64,000 nucleotides of DNA from FEN-1350 sp964643355 (GTDB lineage Bacteria; Planctomycetota; Phycisphaerae; Sedimentisphaerales; Anaerohalosphaeraceae). Where the stretch lies: positions 1 to 64,000 of the forward strand of contig CAZXPW010000005.1 of the NCBI GenBank assembly GCA_964643355.1, written 5' to 3'. This document shows positions 18,436 to 26,813 of the stretch, piece by piece. A program made the translations under genes and the position numbers. The notes below the pieces were generated by a model. That model saw only the letters and a program-made list of their open reading frames with translations. It ran no database searches and had not been told where the DNA came from. Every line of letters begins with the position of its first letter. The stretch's first letter is position 1.

Positions 18436-18467
18436 ATGGGTTGTCCGCTCTCCAACGGACAACCCAT
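18436..18467. terminator. 12-bp perfect inverted repeat
   Basis: ATGGGTTGTCCG at 18436-18447 is repeated inverted at 18456-18467 with an 8-nt loop. There is no T-run on either side. It separates the end of the 545-residue membrane gene from the IS remnant, so it may stop or slow transcription into the IS. Confidence 0.45.
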
Positions 18468-18483
18468 CAATCGGAACCGATCA

Positions 18484-20121
18484 TTAATTTACCGGCCAGA
18501 ACACCCGGTCGCCGTCCGGGCCGCCGGGACCCTGCTGGCCGCCGGCATTCTCGCCCCACGGATCGCCAGCAATGACCTTGCCGCCATCATCCTCGAAATC
18601 GCATCCCCGGCTGTAAAGCGTAAAGGTTTCTCCGTCTTTGCGATACATCAAAGGTCCGTCGCTGTAGGGATCCATCGGCGCCGCCGAGAGCAATCCCGCC
18701 GATTTCAATTCCCCCAGCGTTTCCGGCCAGCGCCCTTTCCCGGTCTTGTATTCCAGAATCGCCACAATCGTCTTCGTTGCCTCGGTCGATACCTTGCTCC
18801 GGTAATACCGTTCGATCGCCTTGCTTAGCGCGGGAACAAAGGATCGCAGCAAAGCGAAACGATGCGGGGATAATGTCTCCACGAGTTGTTCGGGAAGCCG
18901 AAGGTTCTGGGTCTTCCGCTGCCACGGGGTATAGGCGATGGAGTCCTCCAGGGCTTTGTAGATTTCGTTGCCTCGTTCGACGGTCTCCTTTCGTCCCGCA
19001 TGAACCAGGGCCATTGAAGCGGCGACCGGTATCGGCATCGGATCATCCATGATTTGGCCGACCAGATGCATGGCTCTTGGGGAAAGATGTCCCCCTCCGG
19101 GTCCGCCTTCCGTGAAGGTGTACTGGACCACATCGAGAAAAGTCAGCCGTTCCCACTCAAAACTGATTTTTGGATATTCCCCCGGCCAGATGGATGCAAA
19201 CTCGCCGCGAATCTTCGCCAGCGATTCCGCGTTTTGCGGCAGTTGCGCCAATACCCTTGTTAACTCTTCTTGCCCCATTGAACTAATCGCTATCCCCACG
19301 AGATATTCAATCAGTGTGGCTTGCCCCATCCATTGTTTGCCCTGACGAATCATCACCAGACAGGTCGCGATTGCTTTGTCACTCTGACCATCGGCGACTT
19401 GAATTTGTGCCAGTTGCTGACCCACACGAGCCAGATCCCGCACTTCGGAGATGTGGGGCAACATCACCCCCAGCAAAATCGGCGAAGTGGCATTCTCACC
19501 AAGAGTATAGGTTCGATAACAGTAGGATTTGCGTGTGGCCGCCACGACCTGATCCCAGGCCGGTTGGTTTGCTGTGACCCATTGACGAACCTTCTGTTGG
19601 TCCTGTGCGGATAGTTCCTCAAACCGGCCCGTGATATTGAACATATCCTCCGATTTTTTCACGAACAGACCGATGGCCTTCTCATACTGCGGCCAGGCAT
19701 TGTCCGCCTCCGTCACCTGCGGGCGGGTCTTGTCGTTGAGCATCTGAAGATAGTCAATGCGTACGGTCGGCCGACCCAATGAAAACCATACAATATAGAA
19801 TATGAATATCAAAAATAACGCCGCCACCCCCTGCAACGATCGCACCACGGCCGTACGCCACCACGGCCGACAGCGGATCTTGCCTTGCCGGATCAGTTTG
19901 GCCAGCATCTCGGCGTCTCCGAAGTCGGCCAGCAGCGATTCGGCCCGTTGTTGCCGAAGCGTCGGGTCGGTACAGTTCTTTAATGCGTCGGTAAAATGCG
20001 CCGTCAATTCCTGGTGGACTTCCTGACGAACCGATCGGCGATACCCCATCTTGCGGATAATTCCGTCGATATATTCCTGAACAATCGCCGGCAGCGCGGA
20101 AAATTGCGGATTCGGATTCAT
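18484..20121 (-). CDS. Membrane protein with N-terminal HAAS-like domain
   Basis: 545 residues. The N-terminal ~85 residues (IVQEYIDGIIRKMGYRRSVR, then HQELTAHFTDAL, LADFGDAEMLAKLI) resemble the HAAS/permease-prefix signalling domain typically encoded beside PadR regulators. One membrane helix follows at about 96-116 (VAALFLIFIFYIVWFSLG). The remaining ~420 residues are extracytoplasmic or soluble, mostly helical, ending in a segment with 'GELKSAGLLSAAPMDPYSDGPLMYRKDG' like planctomycete pseudopilin-type tails. It lies 45 nt downstream of padR and is surely controlled by it. Function unknown. Confidence 0.78.
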   Translation of the reverse strand: MNPNPQFSALPAIVQEYIDGIIRKMGYRRSVRQEVHQELTAHFTDALKNCTDPTLRQQRAESLLADFGDAEMLAKLIRQGKIRCRPWWRTAVVRSLQGVAALFLIFIFYIVWFSLGRPTVRIDYLQMLNDKTRPQVTEADNAWPQYEKAIGLFVKKSEDMFNITGRFEELSAQDQQKVRQWVTANQPAWDQVVAATRKSYCYRTYTLGENATSPILLGVMLPHISEVRDLARVGQQLAQIQVADGQSDKAIATCLVMIRQGKQWMGQATLIEYLVGIAISSMGQEELTRVLAQLPQNAESLAKIRGEFASIWPGEYPKISFEWERLTFLDVVQYTFTEGGPGGGHLSPRAMHLVGQIMDDPMPIPVAASMALVHAGRKETVERGNEIYKALEDSIAYTPWQRKTQNLRLPEQLVETLSPHRFALLRSFVPALSKAIERYYRSKVSTEATKTIVAILEYKTGKGRWPETLGELKSAGLLSAAPMDPYSDGPLMYRKDGETFTLYSRGCDFEDDGGKVIAGDPWGENAGGQQGPGGPDGDRVFWPVN

Positions 20122-20166
20122 GGTTGTCTCCTTTCAATAGGATGACAAGATCCTCGGTTGTTCCTC

Positions 20167-20511
20167 TTACGCCGGCTGTGGCATGGCAAACCCGAACACC
20201 GTCGCCACGCCCCTCTGCAAGTCCAGCCACTGTTGCTTCTGCCGGGCAAGCTCGTCCTTTCCGCTCTCCGTAATCGAATAATACCGCCGTTGTCGCCCCG
20301 ACGCATTGGCCTCCCATTCGGCCGAGATCAATCCCTTGGCCTCCAGATTGTAGAGCAGCGGATACAAAGTCCCCCGCCCCAGCGATAACACATTGCCGCT
20401 TCGTTTCTCGATTGCGTCGCTCAGCTCATACCCATACATCCGGCCTCGCGACAGAATCTCCAAAACCACAACCGGTGCCACACCCTTCAAAAGTTCGCTT
20501 TCGAATTTCAT
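20167..20511 (-). CDS. PadR-family transcriptional regulator
   Basis: 114 residues of winged-helix PadR: 'LKGVAPVVVLEILSRGRMYG' then YELSDAIEKR, with LGRGTLYPLLYNLEAKGLI as the recognition/wing region, and RRYYSITESGKDELA. PadR proteins are usually repressors of a neighbouring membrane or efflux gene; here the partner is the HAAS-domain protein in the same transcript. A promoter and two palindromes are visible just upstream (20541-20599), including an ATGT-N8-ACAT box of the type bound by PadR, so negative autoregulation is likely. Confidence 0.93.
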   Translation of the reverse strand: MKFESELLKGVAPVVVLEILSRGRMYGYELSDAIEKRSGNVLSLGRGTLYPLLYNLEAKGLISAEWEANASGRQRRYYSITESGKDELARQKQQWLDLQRGVATVFGFAMPQPA

Positions 20512-20540
20512 CTCATGCCCCTTTCAGGTCTCGGTAGTGC

Positions 20541-20599
20541 ATGTTTTGCAACACATATCTTTCCTTGCATATTATGTAACGCATACTATGCGTTGTCAA
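20541..20599 (-). promoter_or_regulatory. padR promoter with two operator-like palindromes
   Basis: On the minus strand: -35 TTGACA (20599-20594), 17-nt spacer, -10 CATAAT (20576-20571). A perfect 17-bp palindrome, AACGCATACTATGCGTT (20578-20594), fills the spacer. A second site, ATGT-N8-ACAT (20541-20556), lies just after the expected start of transcription and matches the known PadR box. 20600-20874 between here and the Hsp20 gene holds nothing else I can identify. Confidence 0.65.
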
Positions 20600-20874
20600 C
20601 TAAAATCCAAAATTTTTTTGAAAGCGAGCCAATCGGAGGATTTTCAAGACATAAATATCGTTGTAACATTATGCAATAAAAGTGTTTACGAAATATCAAT
20701 CGCCCGAATTCATTCCGACAAAATTCGCGAATTATGTGGGTGGTTTCATTTCGGTTGGGTACTTTGGCGAGAAGCGAAATAAATCATCGCTTATCGAAAA
20801 CCAAAAAAGACGCGGGCGACGGAACCTCTCCGCCGCCCGCTGGGACCGTCAAGGAGTAGGAACAAAGAACAACC

Positions 20875-21270
20875 TTAGTTGCACGATCGGATTTGGATCG
20901 TGCGGGGCTTGACCTGTTCGGCCTTGCCGATGCGAATCGTCAGCACGCCGGCGTCCATTTCGGCGTCGATCGACTCGCGATCCAGATCCTCCGATAGCGT
21001 AAACTGCCGCTGGAAGTCGCCGACCCGCTGCTCACAATACAGCGCCGTTCCCGCCGGCGCCGCAGGCGCTTTGCCGTGAATATTCAGCGTGTCGCGCTCA
21101 ACCTTGACTTCCACGCCGTCCTTGGCCACACCCGGCATGTCCAGCCGAAGGATCACTTGGTCTTCTGTTTCCCAGATATCGGCCGCGGGTACAAAAGTCT
21201 CCGTTTGCTGCACACGACTGACCTCGGCCGGTTCTCGTTTGGTGATTTCCTGCGTTTTCATGGGCGTCAC
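20875..21270 (-). CDS. Hsp20/alpha-crystallin small heat-shock protein
   Basis: 131 residues: variable N-terminal ~40, alpha-crystallin domain (about 28-118: 'VPAADIWETEDQVILRLDMP', then 'ESIDAEMDAGVLTIRIGK') and a C-terminal tail. The A-x-x-x-G-V-L motif (MDAGVLTIRI) is intact. ATP-independent holdase forming cytoplasmic oligomers. It follows a second Hsp20 gene by 50 nt on the same strand, so the two form a tandem pair that probably responds together to stress. Confidence 0.92.
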   Translation of the reverse strand: MTPMKTQEITKREPAEVSRVQQTETFVPAADIWETEDQVILRLDMPGVAKDGVEVKVERDTLNIHGKAPAAPAGTALYCEQRVGDFQRQFTLSEDLDRESIDAEMDAGVLTIRIGKAEQVKPRTIQIRSCN

Positions 21271-21320
21271 CTCGTCAATTCAAAGGTTCATGGTTTCGTT
21301 CAGGATCCGATCGCGGATCG

Positions 21321-21764
21321 TCACTTCGTCTTGACCTCGATGGACTTCGGAGCGGTCACCTTGACCTTGGGCAGATGCACCGTCAGGATTCCGTCCTTGT
21401 ACTCGGCCGTGGCTTTCGCCGAATCAACCTTCTCGGCCAGCGTAATTGTCCGCTCGAACTGACCCATTACGCGCTCTTGACGATACCACCGGCCCTTCTT
21501 GTTTTCCTGGACCCCGTTGCGCTTGCCCGTCAGCGTAATCGTGTTCTCCGTTACCGACAGGCCGATATCGTCGATCTTCACGCCGGGAATCTCGGCCGTC
21601 AACAACAGCTCCGTCTCGTTGTCATAGAGATTGACCGCTGGAAAGGTGCCGCGAGGCATTGATCGAAGTCCCAGAGGTGCGTCGAACATATCGAACACCC
21701 GATTCATCTCGTCCAGCGTCCTCTCGAAATCGAGCATCATCGGAAATCGTCTTGCCAGCAACAT
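21321..21764 (-). CDS. Hsp20/alpha-crystallin small heat-shock protein
   Basis: 147 residues with a complete alpha-crystallin domain (about 40-140): 'FPAVNLYDNETELLLTAEIP', GVKIDDIGLSVTENTITLTG, and the conserved AEYKDGILTVHLPK. The C-terminal VTAPKSIEV has the usual anchoring tail. It is the first of the tandem pair. The two paralogues are clearly different (the other is shorter and lacks this N-terminus), so this is not a recent duplication. Good AGGAGA precedes the start. Confidence 0.93.
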   Translation of the reverse strand: MLLARRFPMMLDFERTLDEMNRVFDMFDAPLGLRSMPRGTFPAVNLYDNETELLLTAEIPGVKIDDIGLSVTENTITLTGKRNGVQENKKGRWYRQERVMGQFERTITLAEKVDSAKATAEYKDGILTVHLPKVKVTAPKSIEVKTK

Positions 21765-22014
21765 AGTTTTGTCTCCTGTAAAAAATCGTTTTCGTTCCTT
21801 TTCAAACCCTGATTACTTTGTCCACTCCATCCAATCGCAAGAGGCGTGCCAGAAAAAAACCGTCGCAATTCGAATTTTGTAAACCTTTTCTAATAAATAA
21901 CTTATAGAAATACCGGAGTGGAATAATTTCCCGTCCCAAAGTCCGGATACAATCTGCCAACTGCCGATCTGACAGGATCATTTTGACCGGTTTGCGATTC
22001 AACTTGATTCGTTC

Positions 22015-22043
22015 TTGACCGCTCGCCCGATTTGGGTTACAAA
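22015..22043 (+). promoter_or_regulatory. Predicted sigma70-type promoter
   Basis: TTGACC at 22015-22020, 17-nt spacer, TACAAA at 22038-22043, 36 nt before the start at 22080. Confidence 0.45.
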
Positions 22044-22079
22044 CGGATTTCAAAGGGAACGCAAAATCAGGAGAACCGT

Positions 22080-22949
22080 ATGATCCGTTGCTCGAAGATC
22101 TTGATGTTGTCGTTATTGTGTGGATTGTGTACCTGTATAGGATGCAATACCCCTTCCGCTCGCGACGAGTCCCCCCTCGCCATCAAGCTGACCGACTATC
22201 ACGCTCACCTCAAAGGCGGCCTGACCCTGGAAGAAGTTCTCGCCGCCGGAGCCCGAAACGGGATCGCCTACGGTGTGGCCCAAAACTGCGGCAGGGGCTT
22301 CCCCGTCACCGACGATGCGGGCCTGCTGGCCTTTGTCGAGTCTGTCCGCGGCAAGGGCGTCTTCGTCGCCGTGCAGGCCGAGGGCCGTGAATGGGTTACG
22401 ATGTTTTCGCCGGCCGCCCTGGCCCGCGCCGACTATGTCTTCACCGACGCGATGACCTGGACCGATTCCAAAGGCCGCCGAATGAGATTGTGGATGCCCG
22501 ACGAGGTCTTTGTCGAAGACCCGCAGCAATTCATGGACGAGCTGGTCGATACCATCGAATGGATCCTGAACAACGAACCCATCGACATCTATGCCAATCC
22601 CACCTTTCTCCCGGCCGTGATCGCCGAACAGTATGACGCGCTCTGGACGCCGGAACGAATGGACCGAGTGATTGCCGCCGCGGTGCAAAACGGCGTCGCC
22701 ATCGAGATCAACTCCAAGCTTCGCCTGCCGAGCGAATCGTTCATCCGCCGCGCCAAGGCCGCCGGCGCCACTTTCTCCTGCGGCACCAACAACGCCGGAA
22801 GAAACGATCTGGGCAATCTCGAATACAGCCGCCAGAAGATCGCCAAATGCGGCCTGACGCAAAAAGATCTGTTTGTCCCCAAACCCGAAGGCCAAAAGGC
22901 CGTGCAGAGAAAAAAACTTCCCCAACCCCGCACTCTACAAACTCCGTAA
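22080..22949 (+). CDS. Putative PHP-like metal-dependent hydrolase, lipoprotein
   Basis: 289 residues. A signal peptide with lipobox-like TCIGC puts the lipidated cysteine at Cys22. The mature domain opens with LTDYHAHLKGGLT (His41-x-His43), the HxH metal motif of PHP/amidohydrolase barrels, and later has DIYANPTFLP and EINSKLRLPS. The fold looks like a PHP-type TIM barrel, with FSCGTNNAGRND near the end holding further potential ligands. The start at 22080 follows AGGAGA. The next gene begins 21 nt later. No substrate can be named; phosphoesterase or amidohydrolase is likely. Confidence 0.7.
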   Translation: MIRCSKILMLSLLCGLCTCIGCNTPSARDESPLAIKLTDYHAHLKGGLTLEEVLAAGARNGIAYGVAQNCGRGFPVTDDAGLLAFVESVRGKGVFVAVQAEGREWVTMFSPAALARADYVFTDAMTWTDSKGRRMRLWMPDEVFVEDPQQFMDELVDTIEWILNNEPIDIYANPTFLPAVIAEQYDALWTPERMDRVIAAAVQNGVAIEINSKLRLPSESFIRRAKAAGATFSCGTNNAGRNDLGNLEYSRQKIAKCGLTQKDLFVPKPEGQKAVQRKKLPQPRTLQTP

Positions 22950-22970
22950 CGGCTTTGGGAGGACTCTACC

Positions 22971-23780
22971 ATGAGCGAGAAAATTCAATTCAAGCTGACG
23001 GCCTCCCAGCGGGATCTGTTGCTGGAAAAAATCGACCTGCCCCCCGATCTTCGCCGCCCCGTTTCCGTGGCCGTCAGCCGGGGTAAGCAATATGAAATCT
23101 CCATGACCATCGACCAGATGGAGGAGATGGCCGAATTGCTGGAAACCTGCGCCGACCGCGAAATCGACGAGCGCGCGGCCGATCGGATTCTGGCCGTTTG
23201 CGATGTCTTCGACGAAATCCTCGACGAGCACTACGATGGTCAGGCCCCGGCCATCAACAATGTCGGGAAAAATTCCGGAAAGGTCATCCTCTTACGCGTC
23301 TCGATGGAGTCATCACCCGAGACCTTCCGGCGCATCGCCATCCGAGCCGGGCAATCCCTGCACGACCTCCACTTGGCCATCTTCGGCGCCTTTGACCGGT
23401 ACGAGGAGCATTTGTATTCATTCTATCTGTGCAATGCCACAACCGCTCAGTTCCGCAAACGCTCCGAGGGTCCCGAATATACCCATCCCTTCAATCTGGA
23501 GGAGATGGGCGGACCGATGGCCACTCGGGATGTCTTCGATGCGGCCGAAACCCGAATCGCCGATTTGTCTCTCAAACCTCGCCAGCGATTCACCTATCTG
23601 TTTGATTTCGGCGATTCTTGGTGGCACGATATCCTCGTGGAGCAGGTCGATCAGGCGCCGGACAAAGGGAAATATCCCCGCGTCATCGAGCGGCATGGCG
23701 ATAGCCCGGAGCAATATCCCTCGTTTGACGACGAAGAGGATTTCCTCGACGATGCCGACTTCGAGGACATCGACGATTGA
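22971..23780 (+). CDS. pRiA4b ORF-3-like family protein
   Basis: 269 residues. The region from about 100 on matches the IS1096/pRiA4b ORF-3 family (PF07929): 'VILLRVSMESSPETFRRIAI', then LHDLHLAIFGAFDRYEEHLYSFY, and 'RFTYLFDFGDSWWHDILVE' with the typical YxFDFGDxWxH signature. The C-terminus is very acidic (Asp/Glu run over the last 25 residues). The first ~95 residues are an extra helical region. The family was first seen on plasmids and near mobile elements, and its function is unknown. Probably co-transcribed with the gene before it. Confidence 0.85.
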   Translation: MSEKIQFKLTASQRDLLLEKIDLPPDLRRPVSVAVSRGKQYEISMTIDQMEEMAELLETCADREIDERAADRILAVCDVFDEILDEHYDGQAPAINNVGKNSGKVILLRVSMESSPETFRRIAIRAGQSLHDLHLAIFGAFDRYEEHLYSFYLCNATTAQFRKRSEGPEYTHPFNLEEMGGPMATRDVFDAAETRIADLSLKPRQRFTYLFDFGDSWWHDILVEQVDQAPDKGKYPRVIERHGDSPEQYPSFDDEEDFLDDADFEDIDD

Positions 23781-23840
23781 TCCTCCAGCCCCTTGCCGGA
23801 ATCAAAGCCCCCGTTACATCGTGTGATTGGCTTCCCCGGA

Positions 23841-25793
23841 TCATGGGTGAAAAGCGATTCTCTGAATCTCTCCGGCAGTCAGCGCCCGATCAAACAGCAT
23901 CACCTCGTCCATCGCCCCCGCGAATCGCTGTTTTCCGGTTGCTTGGTTGATCCCGATCAACAGACGGGTTTTGACCGCCTGCGGCCCGTCGGACCTCGTC
24001 GTCCCCGCCGGTACCGACCTCCCATCCAGATACATCGCCGCGCCGGTGATATCCTCCGCCTCCGCCCCCGGCACGACAAACGCCACATGATGCCATTGCC
24101 CGTCCTTCAGTGTCGTCCATGCCGACGCGTCAAAGTACCGGTAATTGTATTGCCCCAGATACATCAGCGGCCGGCCCTTTTCATTTTGCTGAAGTTTAAG
24201 GGCCGGATAAGTCCCCCCGAACGAAACAAGCGTCGGCGTGGCGGTATCTTCGCATTTTACCCATGCGCATACCGTCCATGCCTGAGGCAACAACGCCGCA
24301 TCCGTCCCGCAGTCGATCCAGTCGCCGATCCCGTCGAAGGCCAACGCCCCGTCGATTTTCCCTTCTGTTGCGATCGTCTCGGTGTTCCGTTGAGCCGTGC
24401 CATTGTATCCGTGTCCGCCGGTATCCATCACCACTCGGTCGGGCGCATGGTCGTTCATCGCCCAATACGCCGTTCGATGATTCGGAAATTCGGGATTTCC
24501 GCTCAGCCAGGCCCGGCTCAAAACCGCCAGATCCCCCAGTCCGACCTTGCTGTCCCCGGTCGCGTCACCCTCGGGAATCCGATTCGGATCTGCCGTAAGC
24601 CAGCGGTCCACCAACAAGATCAGATCCTCCACATCCACGCCGTCCGGACAGGTAAAATCTCCCGTTCGCGCAAACTCCCACGCCAGACGCGGATACTCGG
24701 AACCGTCCGTGCACATCCGCCACACATCTTCGATCCCATTGGCCGATTCGCCGACAAAATCCCATCCTGCTTGCGTGAATGTGGATCGCGTCTTCATTTC
24801 GGCCGTCGTCTTGCCGATCCCTCCCTCGCTGACGGTCAGCCCGGCGGATTCGATATCCCAAAAACTCGCCGCAATCATGCCTTGAAAGGTCTCCCCGACC
24901 AGGCCGCCGATCCGATAGGATCCCGCCACGGATTTGGTGGCATACGAACGATCAATCGTCCCGGAATTCCATCCCACAAGACCGCCCACCCCCGAACCGG
25001 AACCGGAAAGATTGCCACTGGCATAGCAACAGCGAATTGTGCCGGAATTGCCTCCGGCCAGACCCCCGACCGAATATGCCGATCCAAAGACGGAGCCCGT
25101 TGCAAAGGCCGAATCGATAGTCCCGATATTCCCGCCAACCAATCCTCCCGTATGAAATCGGCCGGTCACCGAACTGGTAGCCGAAGAAGAATGGATTGTG
25201 CCCTGATCGTTCAATCCGATCAGTCCTCCGACATGTTCCGAACCGGTTACGGTTCCGATTGTGTGGCAGGAAATAATCGTGCCGGAATTCCATCCCGTAA
25301 GACCCCCGATATCGGAACCGGAACCCGTGACGACGCCGGAAACGGAACAGGAACGAATACTGCCGAAATTTTCCCCCGCAATCCCGCCCACATAATTGCG
25401 GCCGACAACCTTGATGGTTTCAACCCTCAGGTTGCAGATCGTACTTTCGGCCCCAAGACAACAACCGAAAAGTCCCACGAAGTTGCGGTACGGCTGGTTG
25501 ATCGTTGCGTTACGGAGGATATGGCCGTTTCCATCCAGAAAACCGCCGAAGGGAGACGATCGTGTACCGATCGGAGCGAGGGTTTCACCCTGTAAATCCA
25601 GATCCTCCATCAGGAGAAAATGTCGCCCCCAATCTGCCGGATGGGCCGTTAATTCCAGCCAGTCGGATACGGTGGATATGCGAAACGGGTCTTCGGCGGT
25701 TCCGCTGCCCCCGGAATATCCGTAACTATCTTTGCAACAAGCAAAAAGACAAAACAATATCCCTGCGGCCGACAAAACGCTATGATGGCTCAT
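23841..25793 (-). CDS. Secreted GLUG-repeat, dockerin-like, LamG protein
   Basis: 650 residues. Signal peptide (1-25), then 'GGSGTAEDPFRISTVSDWLEL', about seven GLUG-type beta repeats (for example GGLVGWNSGTIDRSYATKSV; ~130-320), a dockerin-like pair (GVDVEDLILLVDRWL; GDSKVGLGDLAVLSRAWLSG; ~385-440), and a C-terminal LamG/concanavalin-like domain (about 450-645: 'GALAFDGIGDWIDCGTDAAL' and 'DGQWHHVAFVVPGA'). This is an exported adhesin- or polysaccharide-binding-like architecture. Dockerin-like repeats in planctomycetes often lack known cohesin partners. It has its own transcription unit, convergent with the upstream gene. Confidence 0.88.
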   Translation of the reverse strand: MSHHSVLSAAGILFCLFACCKDSYGYSGGSGTAEDPFRISTVSDWLELTAHPADWGRHFLLMEDLDLQGETLAPIGTRSSPFGGFLDGNGHILRNATINQPYRNFVGLFGCCLGAESTICNLRVETIKVVGRNYVGGIAGENFGSIRSCSVSGVVTGSGSDIGGLTGWNSGTIISCHTIGTVTGSEHVGGLIGLNDQGTIHSSSATSSVTGRFHTGGLVGGNIGTIDSAFATGSVFGSAYSVGGLAGGNSGTIRCCYASGNLSGSGSGVGGLVGWNSGTIDRSYATKSVAGSYRIGGLVGETFQGMIAASFWDIESAGLTVSEGGIGKTTAEMKTRSTFTQAGWDFVGESANGIEDVWRMCTDGSEYPRLAWEFARTGDFTCPDGVDVEDLILLVDRWLTADPNRIPEGDATGDSKVGLGDLAVLSRAWLSGNPEFPNHRTAYWAMNDHAPDRVVMDTGGHGYNGTAQRNTETIATEGKIDGALAFDGIGDWIDCGTDAALLPQAWTVCAWVKCEDTATPTLVSFGGTYPALKLQQNEKGRPLMYLGQYNYRYFDASAWTTLKDGQWHHVAFVVPGAEAEDITGAAMYLDGRSVPAGTTRSDGPQAVKTRLLIGINQATGKQRFAGAMDEVMLFDRALTAGEIQRIAFHP

Positions 25794-26112
25794 AATCCCT
25801 CAAATCGAAATGAATCACCCGTCTTCCAAACTACAATACTGGAGTTCATGATATCATTTTTTCCCCTTTGGATCAAGCCAAAATAGACATTTGCTGCGGT
25901 TTGCCGGGTGTTATCCGGACAAAATCGTTCGTCCGATAATCGATTTTGCCTGCCCGTCTTTCTTGTAAGGGGCCGTGCTTTCGTTTGCGATGGGTACGGA
26001 CGCATTGCGTGTATCCTCGGTCGAAAACGAATAACAGGATCCACTCTTTCGGGTCTGTAAAATCACCGTTTTCAATACCAGTAACAATTTTTTACCCCAC
26101 AAAAATTAATCC

Positions 26113-26141
26113 TTGACATGCCTGTTGACCGACGGTTAAAT
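26113..26141 (+). promoter_or_regulatory. Predicted promoter of the two-gene signalling unit
   Basis: TTGACA at 26113-26118, 17-nt spacer, TTAAAT at 26136-26141, 60 nt before the start at 26202. The rest of 25794-26112 shows nothing I can identify. Confidence 0.45.
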
Positions 26142-26201
26142 TGGGATAAGACGGTAAGCTGGGGGAATCGATCAAAGCTGTACCTGTATAAGGGATTGAA
26201 A

Positions 26202-26777
26202 ATGGATAAGATGAAGGAACTCTACACAACCGGGGAGGCGGCCGACATCTGCAATGTCAGCCAGCAAACCATCATTCGCTGCTTTGATTCCGGAAAATTG
26301 GCCGGGTTTCGAATCCCCGGTTCGCGTTTTCGTCGAATTCCCCGAGATTCTCTCATCAAGTTCATGAAAGAACACGACATGCCGCTGAAAAATCTCGAAA
26401 GCGGCAAGAAGAAAGTCCTCATCGTCGATGATGATCAGGAAATCGTGGAATTGATGGTCGATGTGCTGGGGCGCGACGGGCGATTTGACATTCGCACCGC
26501 TTCCAGCGGATACGACGCCGGCATTATGACCCAGCAATTCCGCCCGGACCTGATCATCCTGGATTACATGCTGCCGGATGTCAACGGCAATGTCGTCTGT
26601 CAGACGATCCGAAAGAATGATGAATTCGCCAACACCAAGATCATGATTGTCAGCGGCGTGGTCAATCCCGACGAGATTGACAGTCTCCTCAAGGCCGGAG
26701 CGCAGGAATTCGTGAAAAAGCCGTTCAATATCTCGCAGATCGTGGAAAAAATCATTTCTGTGCTGGAAATGTCGTGA
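26202..26777 (+). CDS. HTH (excisionase/BldC-like) fused to a response-regulator receiver
   Basis: 191 residues. Residues ~6-58 are a MerR-like excisionase HTH (LYTTGEAADICNVSQQTIIR, then FRIPGSRFRRIPRDSL). Residues ~70-190 are a receiver domain with acidic cluster Asp76-78, phospho-acceptor Asp121 (IILDYMLPD), the switch Ser region MIVSG and Lys in VKKPF. The order is the reverse of ordinary response regulators, in which the receiver comes first. Start at 26202 avoids a 28-residue extension without similarity. A kinase-containing gene follows 36 nt downstream, likely its partner. Confidence 0.88.
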   Translation: MDKMKELYTTGEAADICNVSQQTIIRCFDSGKLAGFRIPGSRFRRIPRDSLIKFMKEHDMPLKNLESGKKKVLIVDDDQEIVELMVDVLGRDGRFDIRTASSGYDAGIMTQQFRPDLIILDYMLPDVNGNVVCQTIRKNDEFANTKIMIVSGVVNPDEIDSLLKAGAQEFVKKPFNISQIVEKIISVLEMS

Positions 26778-26813
26778 TAGGGTCTGAAATCGGGTTTCGG
26801 ACGAGGGTGTCGT

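Noticed and set aside
18436..18467. Terminal inverted repeat of the IS5 remnant
   Set aside because: The repeat arms are next to each other at one end and not at both ends of the element.
23793..25595. 600-codon open frame opposite the GLUG gene
   Set aside because: Arg/Pro-rich shadow; the minus-strand protein has clear repeats and a signal peptide.
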